A program made the position numbers and the translations under genes. DNA of 64,000 nucleotides from Nocardia macrotermitis (lineage in GTDB: Bacteria; Actinomycetota; Actinomycetes; Mycobacteriales; Mycobacteriaceae), in contig NZ_WEGK01000019.1 in assembly GCF_009604405.1 (NCBI RefSeq), positions 62,001 to 126,000 on the forward strand, in the 5' to 3' direction. Shown here one piece after another: positions 33,712-44,000 of the stretch. A model generated the notes under the pieces. It searched no databases. It was given only the letters and a program-made list of their open reading frames with translations, and was not told the origin of the DNA. The first letter of the stretch is position 1; every line of letters begins with the position of its first letter.

Positions 33712-34474
33712 GGCACAACTTCTACACGGCGGTACCGACAGATTTCGGAAATAAGGCCGCGACCGGGCGATCGTCAATGGGATTGCGCGTGGCGCGGGAT
33801 TGCTTACGGCACTGCGGAATACGGGCTCGGAGTCCCCGAAATCGTTGAGTCGGGGCCGTGCATCGTGTGCGGCTGTATCGGCCATACAGGTGTGGGCGTT
33901 GATTCGGCGGCGTGGTGCGTGCGGGATGGGGAGATCGGGTCGGGCTTCCGTCCGTGTCGAGATGCCTTGTGGCCGTATCAGATTCATCCGGCTGGGCCGG
34001 TGCTTCGAGGTCGCCGGTGTAGAGGTGATCGCGCGCCCAGCGCGCTGCGGCTGATCGGTGTTCCGTCGCGGTCGCGGGTATAGAGGTTGGAGGTACGCGC
34101 AGTGTGCCCACTTCGGGGATGCGTGAATTTGCCGGAGGGAGTGAGGGCCTATGTGAAGCATGTCGATGGCGAGATGGCATGTGGCCGTGAATGGATGCGT
34201 GAGTGCGTCCGAGTAAAGGGTGCGGAGTCCGAGAGGTCGGCGCGGCGGGAATTTCGGCGTGTCCGGGGGCGGTAGGCGTATGTGAGGCGCAATTCTGCTG
34301 GTAGACAGGGCTGTTCGGGGCAGCTTTATACATGTGGAACAGGCGTGCGTTACTGTGCGCCTGATCACATTGGTTTCGTGACAACGTTATTCGCTGGTTA
34401 CGATCCTGCGTGCGCACGTGACTTGGGGTCACGGGGGGCTGTTGTTTCCGAAATTGATGAGGTGAGTGGTTCAC
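33712..34474. other. 763-bp region without a convincing gene
   Basis: Between the divergent HNH and lipoprotein genes. Long open frames cross it on the minus strand, but their composition (Arg/Pro/His/Thr-rich, no domain) is that of antisense GC-rich DNA. I see only a short hairpin (CTGTAT-ATACAG, 33873-33889) and AT-richer DNA (TTTATACATG, about 34324-34333) that may be the lipoprotein promoter region. Confidence 0.55.
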
Positions 34475-35437
34475 GTGGCAGGTCGGCACAGAAAGTTCGG
34501 CACGGCGGCGCGACGGGTGATGTTGCCCGCGGTGGGGGCGATTCCGCTCGCACTGGTCGTCGGTTGCTCGAGTACAACTCATCAGGCGGGGTCCTCGTCC
34601 ACCGCGGCGTCCACCTCCGAGACCGCGCCGACCCAGGAGTCGACCGCACCCACCGCGCCCAAGGCGCCGGGTACGGCGGTCACCCCGCCGTCGAGCAAGG
34701 AGCAGGGCCCGCAGCCGCAGTCCCTCCCGTCCGGTACGCCGCAGCCCGGCGTGACGCCGTCGTGGTCCGACAGCCTCTACACCCCGCACACCGTGCAGCC
34801 GGGTGTGACTCCCGGTGTGACCACGGTGCAGCCGGGTGTCACGCCCGCCGAGCCCGCACCGGCTTACGTTGTCCCGCCGAACTTCCGGCCCATCCCGCAG
34901 GATCAGTACGAGCCTGCTCCGGCCGTCAACTGGACCGAGTTGCACGCGCCCACCGCCGTCAAGCCGGTCAAGCCGATCGCTCCGCCGCCGCGGACCCTGC
35001 GCCTGGGTAACTTCACCTCGCCGGTCCCGGATGCGGTACCCAACGACGTTCTGAACAACGTGAACGTCACTGCGGCAACGGCTGAGGCCAATCTCTCCAC
35101 CAGCATGAACTCGGTCGGTATCAACCCCAACCGCTCGGACAAGGTTGCCGCTGGCGCTTTGGCTGGTGCGGCCTTGGGCGCGACTGTGGCCGGTGTACCG
35201 GCTGCGGTGGCCGGTGGCGTCGTAGGTGGTGTAGTGGGCGGTGTGATCGGACTCGGCCTCGGTACCGCTGGTGTGGCCATTGCGCCCTATCTGGCTCCGA
35301 TCGACATCGTCGGCGGAACCGCCGGTGGAGTAGCGATCGGTGCCGCAGTCGGTGCTGCGGCAGCAGGTATCCCCGCTGCCGTCGTCGGCGCTGCAGTCGG
35401 CGGCGTCGCCGGTGCCGCCATCGGCAGCGCGGTCTAA
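34475..35437 (+). CDS. lipoprotein-like protein with a glycine-zipper C-terminus
   Basis: A 320-aa exported protein. A basic N-terminus and hydrophobic stretch end in a lipobox (LALVVGCSS), so it is probably lipid-anchored. A Ser/Thr/Pro-rich region follows with TVQPGVTP repeated twice and variants of QPGVTP, then a short conserved-looking part (LRLGNFTSPVPDAVP), and a last 100 residues of almost pure Gly/Ala/Val (AGALAGAALGATVAGVPAAV, GGVVGGVVGGVIGLGLG). Such glycine zippers insert into or span membranes. GTG 34475 is 9 nt after GAGGTGA; GTG 34466 is possible. I do not recognise a named function. Confidence 0.8.
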   Translation: MAGRHRKFGTAARRVMLPAVGAIPLALVVGCSSTTHQAGSSSTAASTSETAPTQESTAPTAPKAPGTAVTPPSSKEQGPQPQSLPSGTPQPGVTPSWSDSLYTPHTVQPGVTPGVTTVQPGVTPAEPAPAYVVPPNFRPIPQDQYEPAPAVNWTELHAPTAVKPVKPIAPPPRTLRLGNFTSPVPDAVPNDVLNNVNVTAATAEANLSTSMNSVGINPNRSDKVAAGALAGAALGATVAGVPAAVAGGVVGGVVGGVIGLGLGTAGVAIAPYLAPIDIVGGTAGGVAIGAAVGAAAAGIPAAVVGAAVGGVAGAAIGSAV

Positions 35438-35462
35438 CGGAACCCGTACCTCGATCTCGAAT

Positions 35463-35501
35463 AACTGTGCCGCAGAACCGATCCGGTTCTGCGGCACAGT
35501 T
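35463..35501. terminator. perfect 18-bp terminator hairpin
   Basis: AACTGTGCCGCAGAACCG (35463-35480), loop ATC, exact complement to 35501. It is 25 nt after the lipoprotein stop. One of the strongest stems in the window; it has no long T-run. Confidence 0.8.
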
Positions 35502-35598
35502 CTGCTCGCTGTAGCCGCTCGACGTCATGTCCATACCTGCCACCTGCGGCGATCCGATCCCGTGTCGAGTTGTCAGTGGTACCTGCTTGGATGGGTGA

Positions 35599-38448
35599 AT
35601 GCTGCACGGATTGTGGACACCCGGGGCGGGGCTGGTGCTGTGGCACCAGCCCGGGGCCGATGCGGTGTCCGCGATCGATGCGGTGAGTTTGCCTGATCCG
35701 CTGGGTGGGGTGATGCAGGCGGCGCGGTTCCGGCATCGGGCGCGGGTGCTGGTTGCGGACGCGGAAGGGGGTGCGGGGGAGGTCGAGGTGCGGGGGCATG
35801 CGCTCGCGCCGTCGATGGCCGTGCGGGTGTTGTTGCAGCGGTTGCCGCCTGCGGTTGTTGCCGGTGATCTGCGGTTTCTCGCGCATGTGGCGGGTGGGGT
35901 CGAGCGGTGGGTGCGGGCGGGGCGGATCGTGCCGGAGGTGCGGCGCGACGACGGTGAGTGGTGGGTGCGGTGGCGGCTGGTCGGGGGCCAGCGGCAGCGG
36001 GCCTGGCTGGCCGAGTTGGCCGCGGCGATGCCGCCCGCGCTGCGGGTGGCCGGACGTCCGGCGGCGCTGCTGGAGGATCTGGTCACCGAGCTGACCGATC
36101 CGATCGCCCGCCTGCACCTGGACACCGCCGCCATCGGATCGGGGCGGCAGCCCGCGCATCCGCTGCTGACCGCGCTGCTTGCCGACACCCCGCTCGAGTC
36201 CGGTTCGCATCGCGTGGCCGACGTGCTCGACCAGTGGCGGACCAGCCTCACCACCGGCGAACCCGAACTCGTGCTGCGCCTGCTCGAACCCGACGAGGAT
36301 CCCGGTCAGGACGACGCCACCGTCGACGCGCTGTGGCGGCTCGAGGTCTGTATGCGTGTGGAAGGTGAAGCGCCGCAACCGGTTCCGGTGCTCGGCGATC
36401 CCGCGCTGGTGCGGCTGGCGGGCGAGCGGGTGAGTGCGGCGATCCAGGCGTATCCGATGTTGCGGGAGCTGCCCCGCGATCCGCACGGGATGGATTTCCT
36501 GCTGCCGACCGCGGTCGTGCAGGATCTGGTCGCCCACGGCGCGCACGAATTACGTTCCGCGGGAGTGCATCTGCTGCTGCCGCGGGCCTGGCGGATCGTC
36601 GCGCCGAGCATGCGCTTGCAGGTGCAGAGTCCCGCGGCCACCGAAACCGAGGTCGGCATGAGCGGATTGGTCGCCTACCGCTGGGAGTTGGCGCTCGGCG
36701 ATATCGTGCTCACCCCGGCCGAGATGTCCCGGCTGGTGCAATCGAAATCCGATCTGGTGCGGCTGCGCGGGCAGTGGGTGCAGGCCGATCACCGCTCGCT
36801 GGCTGCCGCCGCGATGTATCTGGACGGTCGCACCGACGAGCAGATCGGCTCGCTGACCGCGCTGTTGGCCGAGATCGCCGCCTCCGAGGTCCGGAACGTG
36901 CCGATCGAGGACGTCACCGCGAACGGCTGGGTGGCCGAACTGCTGGACGCGACCCGCTCGGCGGATCCGGTCGAGCCACCCTCGGGACTGAAGGCCCAAC
37001 TGCGCCCCTATCAGCTGCGCGGCCTGTCCTGGCTGGCGACCATGAACAGGCTCGGCTGCGGCGCGATCCTCGCCGACGATATGGGCCTGGGCAAGACATT
37101 GCAGGTCCTGGCCCTGCTTGTGCACGAAAGAGAAAGCGCCGCAGCGGATTCCGTGCCGGATCCGACGCTGCTGGTGTGCCCGATGTCGGTGGTCGGCAAC
37201 TGGCAGCGCGAGGCCGAACGTTTCGCCCCCGACCTGCGAGTGCTGGTGCATCACGGCTCGGCTCGCCGCTCCGGCGCGGAACTCGATGCGGCCGTGGCGG
37301 ATTCGGACCTGGTCATCACCACCTACGCCCTGCTCGACCGCGATCTCGCGGAACTGAAACGGCAGACCTGGCGACGGATCACCCTGGACGAGGCGCAGCA
37401 CATCAAGAATGCGAACACACGTCAGGCGCGGGCGGCGCGCGCCCTGCCCGCCCCGCATCGGCTGGCGCTGACCGGAACCCCGGTGGAGAACCGGCTCGAG
37501 GAGCTGCGTTCGATCCTCGATTTCGCGGCGCCGTCGTTGCTGGGCAAGGCATCCCAGTTCCACGCGCGCTTCGCGATCCCCATCGAACGCGAGCGCGACG
37601 AGAACGCGATCACCCGATTGCGCGCGGTCACAGCACCTTTCGTGCTGCGTCGGGTGAAGACCGATCCGGCGGTGATCTCCGATCTGCCCGAGAAGATCGA
37701 GATGACGGTGCGCGCCAACCTGACCGTGGAGCAGGCCGCGCTGTATCAGGCCGTGGTGGACGATATGGTCGCGAAACTGAAGGATGCCAAGGGGATGTCT
37801 CGGCGCGGCGCGGTGCTCGGCGCGCTGACCAGGCTCAAACAGGTGTGTAATCATCCCGCGCATTTCCTCGGCGACGGATCGGGGGTGCTGCGGCGTGGCC
37901 GGCACCGGTCCGGCAAGTTGGGGCTGGTCGAGGATGTGCTGGAATCCGTGCTGGCCGATGGTGAGAAGGCGTTGCTGTTCACGCAGTTCCGCGAATTCGG
38001 CGATCTGATCGGGCCGTATCTGAACGAGCGGTTCGGTACGCAGATCCCGTTCCTGCACGGCGGGGTTTCCAAGCAGCGGCGCGATGGGATGGTCGAGCGG
38101 TTCCAGGGTGCGGACGGGCCGCCGCTGATGTTGTTGTCGCTCAAGGCCGGTGGTACCGGGCTCAACCTCACCGCCGCCAATCACGTTGTGCACCTGGATC
38201 GTTGGTGGAATCCGGCGGTGGAGAACCAGGCCACGGACCGGGCTTTCCGGATCGGTCAGCGGCGGGATGTGCAGGTGCGCAAGCTGGTCTGCGTCGACAC
38301 CATCGAGGAGCGGATCGACGATATGATCAGCGGGAAAAGGGAATTGGCGGATCTGACCGTCGGCTCGGGCGAGAACTGGATCACCGAGCTGAGTACCGAG
38401 GAGATCGGCGCGCTGTTCGCCCTGGGTTCCGAGGCGGTCGGCGAATGA
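35599..38448 (+). CDS. SNF2-family DEAD/DEAH helicase (HelZ-like)
   Basis: A 949-aa Swi2/Snf2 ATPase. The N-terminal half (to about 450) is the SNF2-associated region of bacterial HepA-like helicases. The motor begins with LRPYQLRGLSWLATMN, Walker A DDMGLGKT (K at about 499), DEAQH (about 596) and ALTGTPVENRLEELRSILDF; the second lobe has LLFTQFREFGDLI, SLKAGGTGLNLTAANHV and ATDRAFRIGQ. It matches mycobacterial HelZ. The stop overlaps the SWIM-protein start by 4 nt, a pairing common in bacteria. Its role, perhaps in transcription or DNA repair, is not fixed. Confidence 0.92.
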   Translation: MLHGLWTPGAGLVLWHQPGADAVSAIDAVSLPDPLGGVMQAARFRHRARVLVADAEGGAGEVEVRGHALAPSMAVRVLLQRLPPAVVAGDLRFLAHVAGGVERWVRAGRIVPEVRRDDGEWWVRWRLVGGQRQRAWLAELAAAMPPALRVAGRPAALLEDLVTELTDPIARLHLDTAAIGSGRQPAHPLLTALLADTPLESGSHRVADVLDQWRTSLTTGEPELVLRLLEPDEDPGQDDATVDALWRLEVCMRVEGEAPQPVPVLGDPALVRLAGERVSAAIQAYPMLRELPRDPHGMDFLLPTAVVQDLVAHGAHELRSAGVHLLLPRAWRIVAPSMRLQVQSPAATETEVGMSGLVAYRWELALGDIVLTPAEMSRLVQSKSDLVRLRGQWVQADHRSLAAAAMYLDGRTDEQIGSLTALLAEIAASEVRNVPIEDVTANGWVAELLDATRSADPVEPPSGLKAQLRPYQLRGLSWLATMNRLGCGAILADDMGLGKTLQVLALLVHERESAAADSVPDPTLLVCPMSVVGNWQREAERFAPDLRVLVHHGSARRSGAELDAAVADSDLVITTYALLDRDLAELKRQTWRRITLDEAQHIKNANTRQARAARALPAPHRLALTGTPVENRLEELRSILDFAAPSLLGKASQFHARFAIPIERERDENAITRLRAVTAPFVLRRVKTDPAVISDLPEKIEMTVRANLTVEQAALYQAVVDDMVAKLKDAKGMSRRGAVLGALTRLKQVCNHPAHFLGDGSGVLRRGRHRSGKLGLVEDVLESVLADGEKALLFTQFREFGDLIGPYLNERFGTQIPFLHGGVSKQRRDGMVERFQGADGPPLMLLSLKAGGTGLNLTAANHVVHLDRWWNPAVENQATDRAFRIGQRRDVQVRKLVCVDTIEERIDDMISGKRELADLTVGSGENWITELSTEEIGALFALGSEAVGE

Positions 38449-39212
38449 GCCCGTACATCGACTACGAGAAGTACGGTAAACGCCGTCCGGTGCGCGGTGG
38501 CGTCGAATCGCGCAGTCGCCGTGGATCTTTCGCGCGGACCTGGTGGGGGAGATCGTTCATCGAGGCCGTGGAACAGGTCGCCGACGCCGGTCGGCTGACG
38601 CGCGGGCGCACGTACGCGCGCGCCGGTCAGGTGGTGAACTACCACATCGAACCAGGTGCGGTGGCTGCGGAAGTGCAGGGCAGCCAGCCGCGCCCGTTCT
38701 CCGCCGCGCTCACCCTGCGCACGCTGCGCGACGACCGCCTCGACGAACTGATCGATCTGGTCCGCGCCACCCCCGGCATGCTCGCCCAGCTGGCCTCGGG
38801 CGCTCTGCCCAAGGAGTTGGGCCCACTGCTGCTACCCACCACCGCCGCCGAACTCGATTTCGCGTGCAGCTGCCCCGACGACGGCTGGCCCTGCAAACAT
38901 GTCGCCGCGGTCTGCTACATCATCGCCGAACGCCTGGACGAGGAACCCTCGGTCATGCTCACCCTGCGCGGCCTGGACCTGGACACCCTCATCGGCGGCG
39001 TCCAGAACGACAGCGGCCCAACGGTTTCCGACGACCTCTACGGCGAAACCACCACCCTCCCCGCCCTCCCAGACCCCGAATTCCGCCCCGCCGTCGACGA
39101 CCTGGACCCGATCCCCCTCCGCCAGGCTCTCCGCATGACCGCCGAAGACGAACACACCGCCGAATCCGGCCTCCGCGACCTCGACACCCTCTACGGCACG
39201 CTGGACCGCTAG
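38445..39212 (+). CDS. SWIM zinc-finger protein
   Basis: A 255-aa protein with a SWIM motif, C-x-C-x(n)-C-x-H, in FACSCPDDGWPCKHVAAVCY. The N-terminus (YGKRRPVRGGVESRSRRGSF, ARTWWGRSFIEAVE) is the usual start of the partner protein of SNF2 helicases. Its ATG is inside the helicase stop (ATGA), so the two are probably made together. The zinc finger probably binds DNA or protein to direct the helicase; inferred. Confidence 0.9.
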   Translation: MSPYIDYEKYGKRRPVRGGVESRSRRGSFARTWWGRSFIEAVEQVADAGRLTRGRTYARAGQVVNYHIEPGAVAAEVQGSQPRPFSAALTLRTLRDDRLDELIDLVRATPGMLAQLASGALPKELGPLLLPTTAAELDFACSCPDDGWPCKHVAAVCYIIAERLDEEPSVMLTLRGLDLDTLIGGVQNDSGPTVSDDLYGETTTLPALPDPEFRPAVDDLDPIPLRQALRMTAEDEHTAESGLRDLDTLYGTLDR

Positions 39213-39297
39213 TCCGGCGGCCCGGCGCGCTCGGCTGTGGGCTGCGCGATGCATCGCCCCGACCGAGCCGCGCCGAGCAGGGAATTATGGTGGACAG

Positions 39298-40074
39298 ATG
39301 TCCGATGTCGACTTGATCGATGACCTCGGCGCACCGGTGTCGATAGTGCGCCCGGTGCGCCGCGTGGTGTCGCTGGTGCCCTCGCTGACCGAGGCGATCG
39401 AGGTGAGCTGCCCGGGATTGCTCGTCGCGGCGACCGACTGGTGCACGCATCCGCCGGAGCTGGCCGTCGAACGGGTGCGCGGGACCAAGAACCCGAATGT
39501 GCGGCGCATCGCGGAGTTGGCGCCGGATCTGGTGATCTGCAATCAGGAGGAGAATCGCCACATCGACGTGGACCGAATGCGGAATGCGGGAATCCCGGTG
39601 TGGGTCACCAGAATTCGCACAGTCGACGAGGCCTTTTCCTCGATGACCCGCCTTTTCGCCGACGCACTGGGCGTCCGACCCCCGTCCTGGTTGTCCGAAG
39701 CCGAATCCTGCTGGGCCGCACCGTCTCCGGAGCCACTGCGTAACGCGGTCATCCCGGTCTGGCGCGACCCGTGGATGGTGGTCGGCCGCGACACCTTCAC
39801 CGGAGACCTGGCCCACCGCTTGGGATTACGCCTTGTGCACGCCGACCTCCCCGATCGCTATCCGACGGTGTCCACCGCGGACCTCATCTCCGGCATCGAC
39901 CTGGCCGTCCTCCCCGACGAGCCCTACGTCTTCACCGATTCCGATGGCCCCGAAGCCTTCCCGAACATCCCGACAGCCCTCGTCTCCGGCCGCAACCTCA
40001 CCTGGTACGGCCCGTCCCTCCTGACCGCCCGCACCGAACTGACCGCCCAACTAACCGCCGCCCGTTCCACCTGA
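39298..40074 (+). CDS. helical backbone metal receptor / BtuF-like binding protein, cytoplasmic
   Basis: A 258-aa protein of the TroA/BtuF periplasmic-binding superfamily: VSLVPSLTEAIEVSCPG, LAPDLVICNQEENRHIDVDR, DVREA-like linker helix (IRTVDEAFSSMTRLFADALG) and DLAVLPDEPYVFTDSDG. It has no signal peptide or lipobox and no transporter genes beside it, so it is not a normal ABC importer component. ATG 39298 lies 6 nt from TATGGT (39286-39291), leaderless. Ligand unknown. Confidence 0.85.
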   Translation: MSDVDLIDDLGAPVSIVRPVRRVVSLVPSLTEAIEVSCPGLLVAATDWCTHPPELAVERVRGTKNPNVRRIAELAPDLVICNQEENRHIDVDRMRNAGIPVWVTRIRTVDEAFSSMTRLFADALGVRPPSWLSEAESCWAAPSPEPLRNAVIPVWRDPWMVVGRDTFTGDLAHRLGLRLVHADLPDRYPTVSTADLISGIDLAVLPDEPYVFTDSDGPEAFPNIPTALVSGRNLTWYGPSLLTARTELTAQLTAARST

Positions 40075-40120
40075 CCTGCCTCGGCCGTTGTTGGGGGTAC
40101 ATCGATTACGCTGAACTGCC

Positions 40121-40294
40121 GTGGAAGAGCAGGATTTGCCGTTGACGGGAGTGGTTCGCTGGAGCGAGCGCTTGCCACATAGTGCGCTGACTCGCGACGG
40201 CAGCGGGAACGATTGGGACCCGTCGGCACCGCGAAAGTTGGGCGCGTTTCGCGCCTCCGAAGATCTCTGGCGTGAACTCGCCAACGAGGCGTGA
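40121..40294 (+). CDS. possible small protein, 57 aa
   Basis: A GTG at 40121 lies 8 nt after a TACGCT -10 box (40107-40112), the leaderless arrangement used by many genes here, and opens a 57-codon frame: VEEQDLPLTGVVRWSERLPH, later WDPSAPRKLGAFRASEDLWR, ending ELANEA. Composition is ordinary for a soluble protein. No family is recognised. It converges on the vapBC pair. Confidence 0.45.
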   Translation: MEEQDLPLTGVVRWSERLPHSALTRDGSGNDWDPSAPRKLGAFRASEDLWRELANEA

Positions 40295-40315
40295 CATTCA
40301 CTGGTATTGATGGCC

Positions 40316-40720
40316 TCAGGTCCCAGGTACGATTGCTCGGACTCCAATTTCTTGGGCTGCCTTGGCAAGTCGCGCGTCACAGGTGATGAGAGGAACGCTG
40401 AAATCAATCGCCAACGCGACGTACGCGGCGTCGTAAGGGCTGATGGTATGACGAAATTGCCACACTGCTGCCAGTAGCCACGGCTCCGGTGGCGTGCAGC
40501 GAATCTCCGTAGTCCAGATTTGCTCGGCGAACGTCTGCGCATGGTCGCGTGTCAGGAGTTTGGCGAATTCGTATTTGCGCAGTGTGCGTAGGACTTCGAT
40601 CGGCATATGAGCGGGTGCTGCCCAATCCGGGTCCTCGCCGAGTGCTGTGCGCGCGGCCTCACCTGCCGGACCGCGGTCGACCAGTGCGCGTATCCATGCG
40701 GCGGCATCGACAACTATCAC
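40316..40720 (-). CDS. VapC-type PIN-domain toxin
   Basis: A 134-aa PIN RNase toxin with the four acidic active-site residues in place: D5 (IVVDAAAWIR), E42 (MPIEVLRTL), D97 (TISPYDAAYVALA) and D115 (LITCDARLAKAA). Length is normal for VapC. The GTG start overlaps the antitoxin stop by 4 nt (GTGA). It would cleave a specific RNA such as a tRNA when freed from its antitoxin; the target is unknown. Confidence 0.92.
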   Translation of the reverse strand: MIVVDAAAWIRALVDRGPAGEAARTALGEDPDWAAPAHMPIEVLRTLRKYEFAKLLTRDHAQTFAEQIWTTEIRCTPPEPWLLAAVWQFRHTISPYDAAYVALAIDFSVPLITCDARLAKAAQEIGVRAIVPGT

Positions 40721-40980
40721 TGGTGACCTGGCTCCTGATCGATGTCGAGGTCACCCTCATGGCCTTCTCGGATCACGATCTCGGGGCTCAGATGTGCAGG
40801 GATGTCGACCCTGAGGTCTGCGGTCATGCTGAACGCCTGCTTGTTTCGGAGCAGTCGCGCCTCGTGCTGGATCACGGCGAGCAGATACGCCTGCAATGAC
40901 TGCCCGCGCTGGGCGGCCTGTTGGGCCAGTACGTCTCTGACATCCTCGGGTACGTCTCTGATCTGCAGCGCAATCGACAT
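40717..40980 (-). CDS. VapB-type (FitA-like ribbon-helix-helix) antitoxin
   Basis: An 87-aa antitoxin: the N-terminus (SIALQIRDVPEDVRDVLAQQ) is a FitA-like ribbon-helix-helix DNA-binding domain, and the acidic C-terminus (EGHEGDLDIDQEPGHQ) would wrap the toxin. ATG 40980 is 6 nt from a TAGAAT -10 box (minus strand, 40987-40992), so the message is probably leaderless. An inverted repeat overlaps that box, in line with auto-repression. Confidence 0.9.
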   Translation of the reverse strand: MSIALQIRDVPEDVRDVLAQQAAQRGQSLQAYLLAVIQHEARLLRNKQAFSMTADLRVDIPAHLSPEIVIREGHEGDLDIDQEPGHQ

Positions 40981-40983
40981 GCA

Positions 40984-40998
40984 TGCATTCTACATGCA
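40984..40998 (-). promoter_or_regulatory. vapBC promoter and operator
   Basis: TGCATTCTACATGCA (5-bp arms TGCAT/ATGCA, 5-bp spacer) covers the -10 box TAGAAT of vapB. This is the usual place for VapBC complex binding. Confidence 0.6.
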
Positions 40999-41047
40999 CA
41001 CAGGTCGATTGCGCTGAGTGTTGCCGCCGGCGCCCGAGCGAACAGCT

Positions 41048-44000
41048 CTAGACGTTGCGGCGGTACTGCCCGCCGACGGTGAAGAACGCGTCGGTGACCT
41101 GTTGCAGGGTGCAGACTCGGGCGGCGTCCATGAGGACTTCGAAGACGTTCTCGTCGGTGCGGGCGGCGGCGTCGAGGCGGGCCAGGGCCGCATGTGCGGC
41201 GTCGCGGTGATCGGCCTGGAAATCGTGGGTGCGGTGCAGCTGGGACTGTTTTTCTTCCTCGGTGCCGCGGGCCAGTTCGATTTCGCGGTGTTCCTCGCCG
41301 TGCGGGTTGCGGAAGGTGTTGACGCCGATGATCGGCAGCGTGCCGTCGTGTTTGCGCTGCTCGTACAGCATGGATTCGTCCTGGATGCGGCCGCGCTGGT
41401 AGCCGGTCTCCATCGCGCCGAGCACGCCGCCGCGCTCGGAGATGCGCTCGAACTCCCGCAGTACCGCTTCCTCGACCAGGTCGGTGAGCTCGTCGATGAT
41501 GAAGCTGCCCTGCAGCGGGTTCTCGTTCATCGCCAGGCCCCACTCCCGGTTGATGATCAACTGGATGGCCAGGGCGCGGCGCACCGACTCCTCGGTGGGC
41601 GTGGTGACGGCCTCGTCGTAGGCGTTGGTGTGCAGGCTGTTGCAGTTGTCGTAGAGCGCGATCAGCGCCTGCAACGTGGTGCGGATGTCGTTGAAGTTCA
41701 TCTCCTGCGCGTGCAGCGAACGACCGGAGGTCTGCACGTGGTACTTGAGCTTCTGCGAGCGTTCGTTGGCGCCGTACTTGTCGCGCATGGCCACGGCCCA
41801 GATCCGCCGCGCCACCCGGCCGATCACCGAGTACTCCGGATCCATACCGTTGGAGAAGAAGAACGACAGGTTCGGCGCGAAGTCGTCGATGTTCATGCCG
41901 CGCGCGAGATACGCCTCGACGTAGGTGAATCCGTTGGACAGCGTGAAGGCCAGCTGACTGATCGGGTTCGCCCCGGCCTCGGCGATGTGATAGCCCGAGA
42001 TCGACACCGAGTAGAAGTTGCGAACGTCGTTGCGCACGAACCATTCCTGGATGTCGGCCATCATGCGCAGGCTGAATTCGGTGGAGAAGATGCAGGTGTT
42101 CTGGCCCTGATCCTCCTTGAGGATGTCGGCCTGCACGGTGCCGCGCACCGTGGCCAGCGTGCGCGCCCGGATGCCGGCGGCCTCGGCGGCGTCGGGTGCG
42201 CGACCCTCCGAGTCCGAGAACCGTTGCAGCGCTTGGTCGATCGCGGTGTTCAGGAAGAACGCCAGAATCGTCGGCGCGGGCCCGTTGATGGTCATCGACA
42301 CCGAGGTCGTCGGCGCGGTCAGATCGAAGCCGTCGTAGAGCGCCTTCATATCGTCCAGCGTCGCGATGGAAACCCCTGAGGTGCCGACCTTTCCGTAGAT
42401 GTCGGGCCGTTCGGCCGGGTCGTGCCCGTAGAGGGTCACCGAGTCGAACGCGGTGGACAACCGGGTGGCCTCGGCGTGTTCGGAGAGCACCTTGAACCGG
42501 CGGTTGGTCCGGAACGGATCGCCCTCACCGGCGAACATGCGCGCGGGATCCTCGTTGTCCCGCTTGAACGGGAACACCCCGGCGGTGAACGGGAAACGTC
42601 CGGGCAGATTCTCCGCACGCAGGAACCGCAGCAGCTCACCGTGATCGGTGAACCGAGGCAACGCCACTCGCGGAATCGAACTGCCCGACAACGACTTCCG
42701 CCGCAACGTCGTGCGCAGCTCGCGATCGCGGATGTGCACCACCTGCTCCTCGCCGCGATAGGACTCGGCCAACGCGGGCCAATCCTTCAGCAGCGCGGCA
42801 TTGTTCGCGCTCAACTCGGTGCGGGCCGCATCCAGCAGCGTGGCCACCGCCGACTCGCCGTCGCTCGCCGCCGCATTCCCGACCAGTTCCTCGAGCACCA
42901 GCTCGAACCGCTGAACCCGTTGCGCGGCAACGATTTGCGCCGCGGTCTCGGCATGGTACGAACGAACCGTCTCCGCGATCTCGGCCAGATACCGCACCCG
43001 CGCGGGCGGGATGATCTGCGCGAACCGCGTCGAGGCGCGCGTCTCCACGCGCGGCAGCACACCCTCGGCGACCGGCAGCCCCGACTCGGCCAACCGCGCG
43101 GCCAGATGCTGGTACAGCGCGGTCACACCGTCGTCGTTGAACGTCGCCGCACTGGTCCCGAAGACCGGCATGTCATCGGGCGTACTGGTGAACGCCTCGC
43201 GGTTGCGGATCAGCTGCCGCGACACGTCCCGCAGCGCATCGGCCGCACCGCGCCGCTCGAACTTGTTGATGGCCACCACATCCGCGAAGTCGAGCATGTC
43301 GATCTTCTCCAGCTGCGAGGCCGCGCCGAACTCGGGCGTCATCACGTACAGCGAGAGGTCGACGTGGTCGATGATGGCCGCGTCACCCTGACCGATACCC
43401 GGCGTCTCCAGGATGACCAGGTCGTATCCGGCGGCCTTGCAGGCCAGGATCATGGTGTCGGTGTTGACCGGCAGTTCGTGGGCACCCCGGGTGGCCAGCG
43501 AACGGAAGTAGATGTGTTCACCGTCCAGCGAGTTCATCCGGATCCGGTCACCCAGCAGCGCACCGCCGCCACGCCGCCGCGTCGGGTCCACCGCCAGGAT
43601 CGCGACGCGCAGCTTGTCCTGCTGATCCGAACGCAGCCGACGCACGAGTTCGTCTGTGAGCGAGGACTTTCCGGATCCACCGGTGCCGGTGATACCGAGT
43701 ACGGGCACGTTCCGCGCGGCCGCCGCGGCCCGCAGCGTCGCGAGATCGGCCTCGGGCAGCGCGTCCTGCTGTAGACAGGTGATCGTCCGCGCGAGCGCCC
43801 GGCGATCACCGGCGAGCACGGCCTCGATATCCGCGGGCTCCCGCGACAGATCCACATCGCAGTCGCGCACGAGCTCGTTGATCATGCCCGGCAGACCCAG
43901 CCGCTGCCCGTCCTCGGGGGAGAAGATTCGCACCCCGGCCGCGGACAGGCGGTTGATCTCCTCGTCCACGATGACGCCGCCGCCACCGCCGAAGATCCGC

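Noticed and set aside
33722..35497. 591-codon minus-strand frame across the lipoprotein gene
   Set aside because: Antisense to the well-supported lipoprotein frame; low-complexity Arg/Gly/Thr composition and no start signal.
36550..38193. 547-codon minus-strand frame inside the helicase gene
   Set aside because: Entirely antisense to the SNF2 helicase, which has all its motifs on the plus strand.
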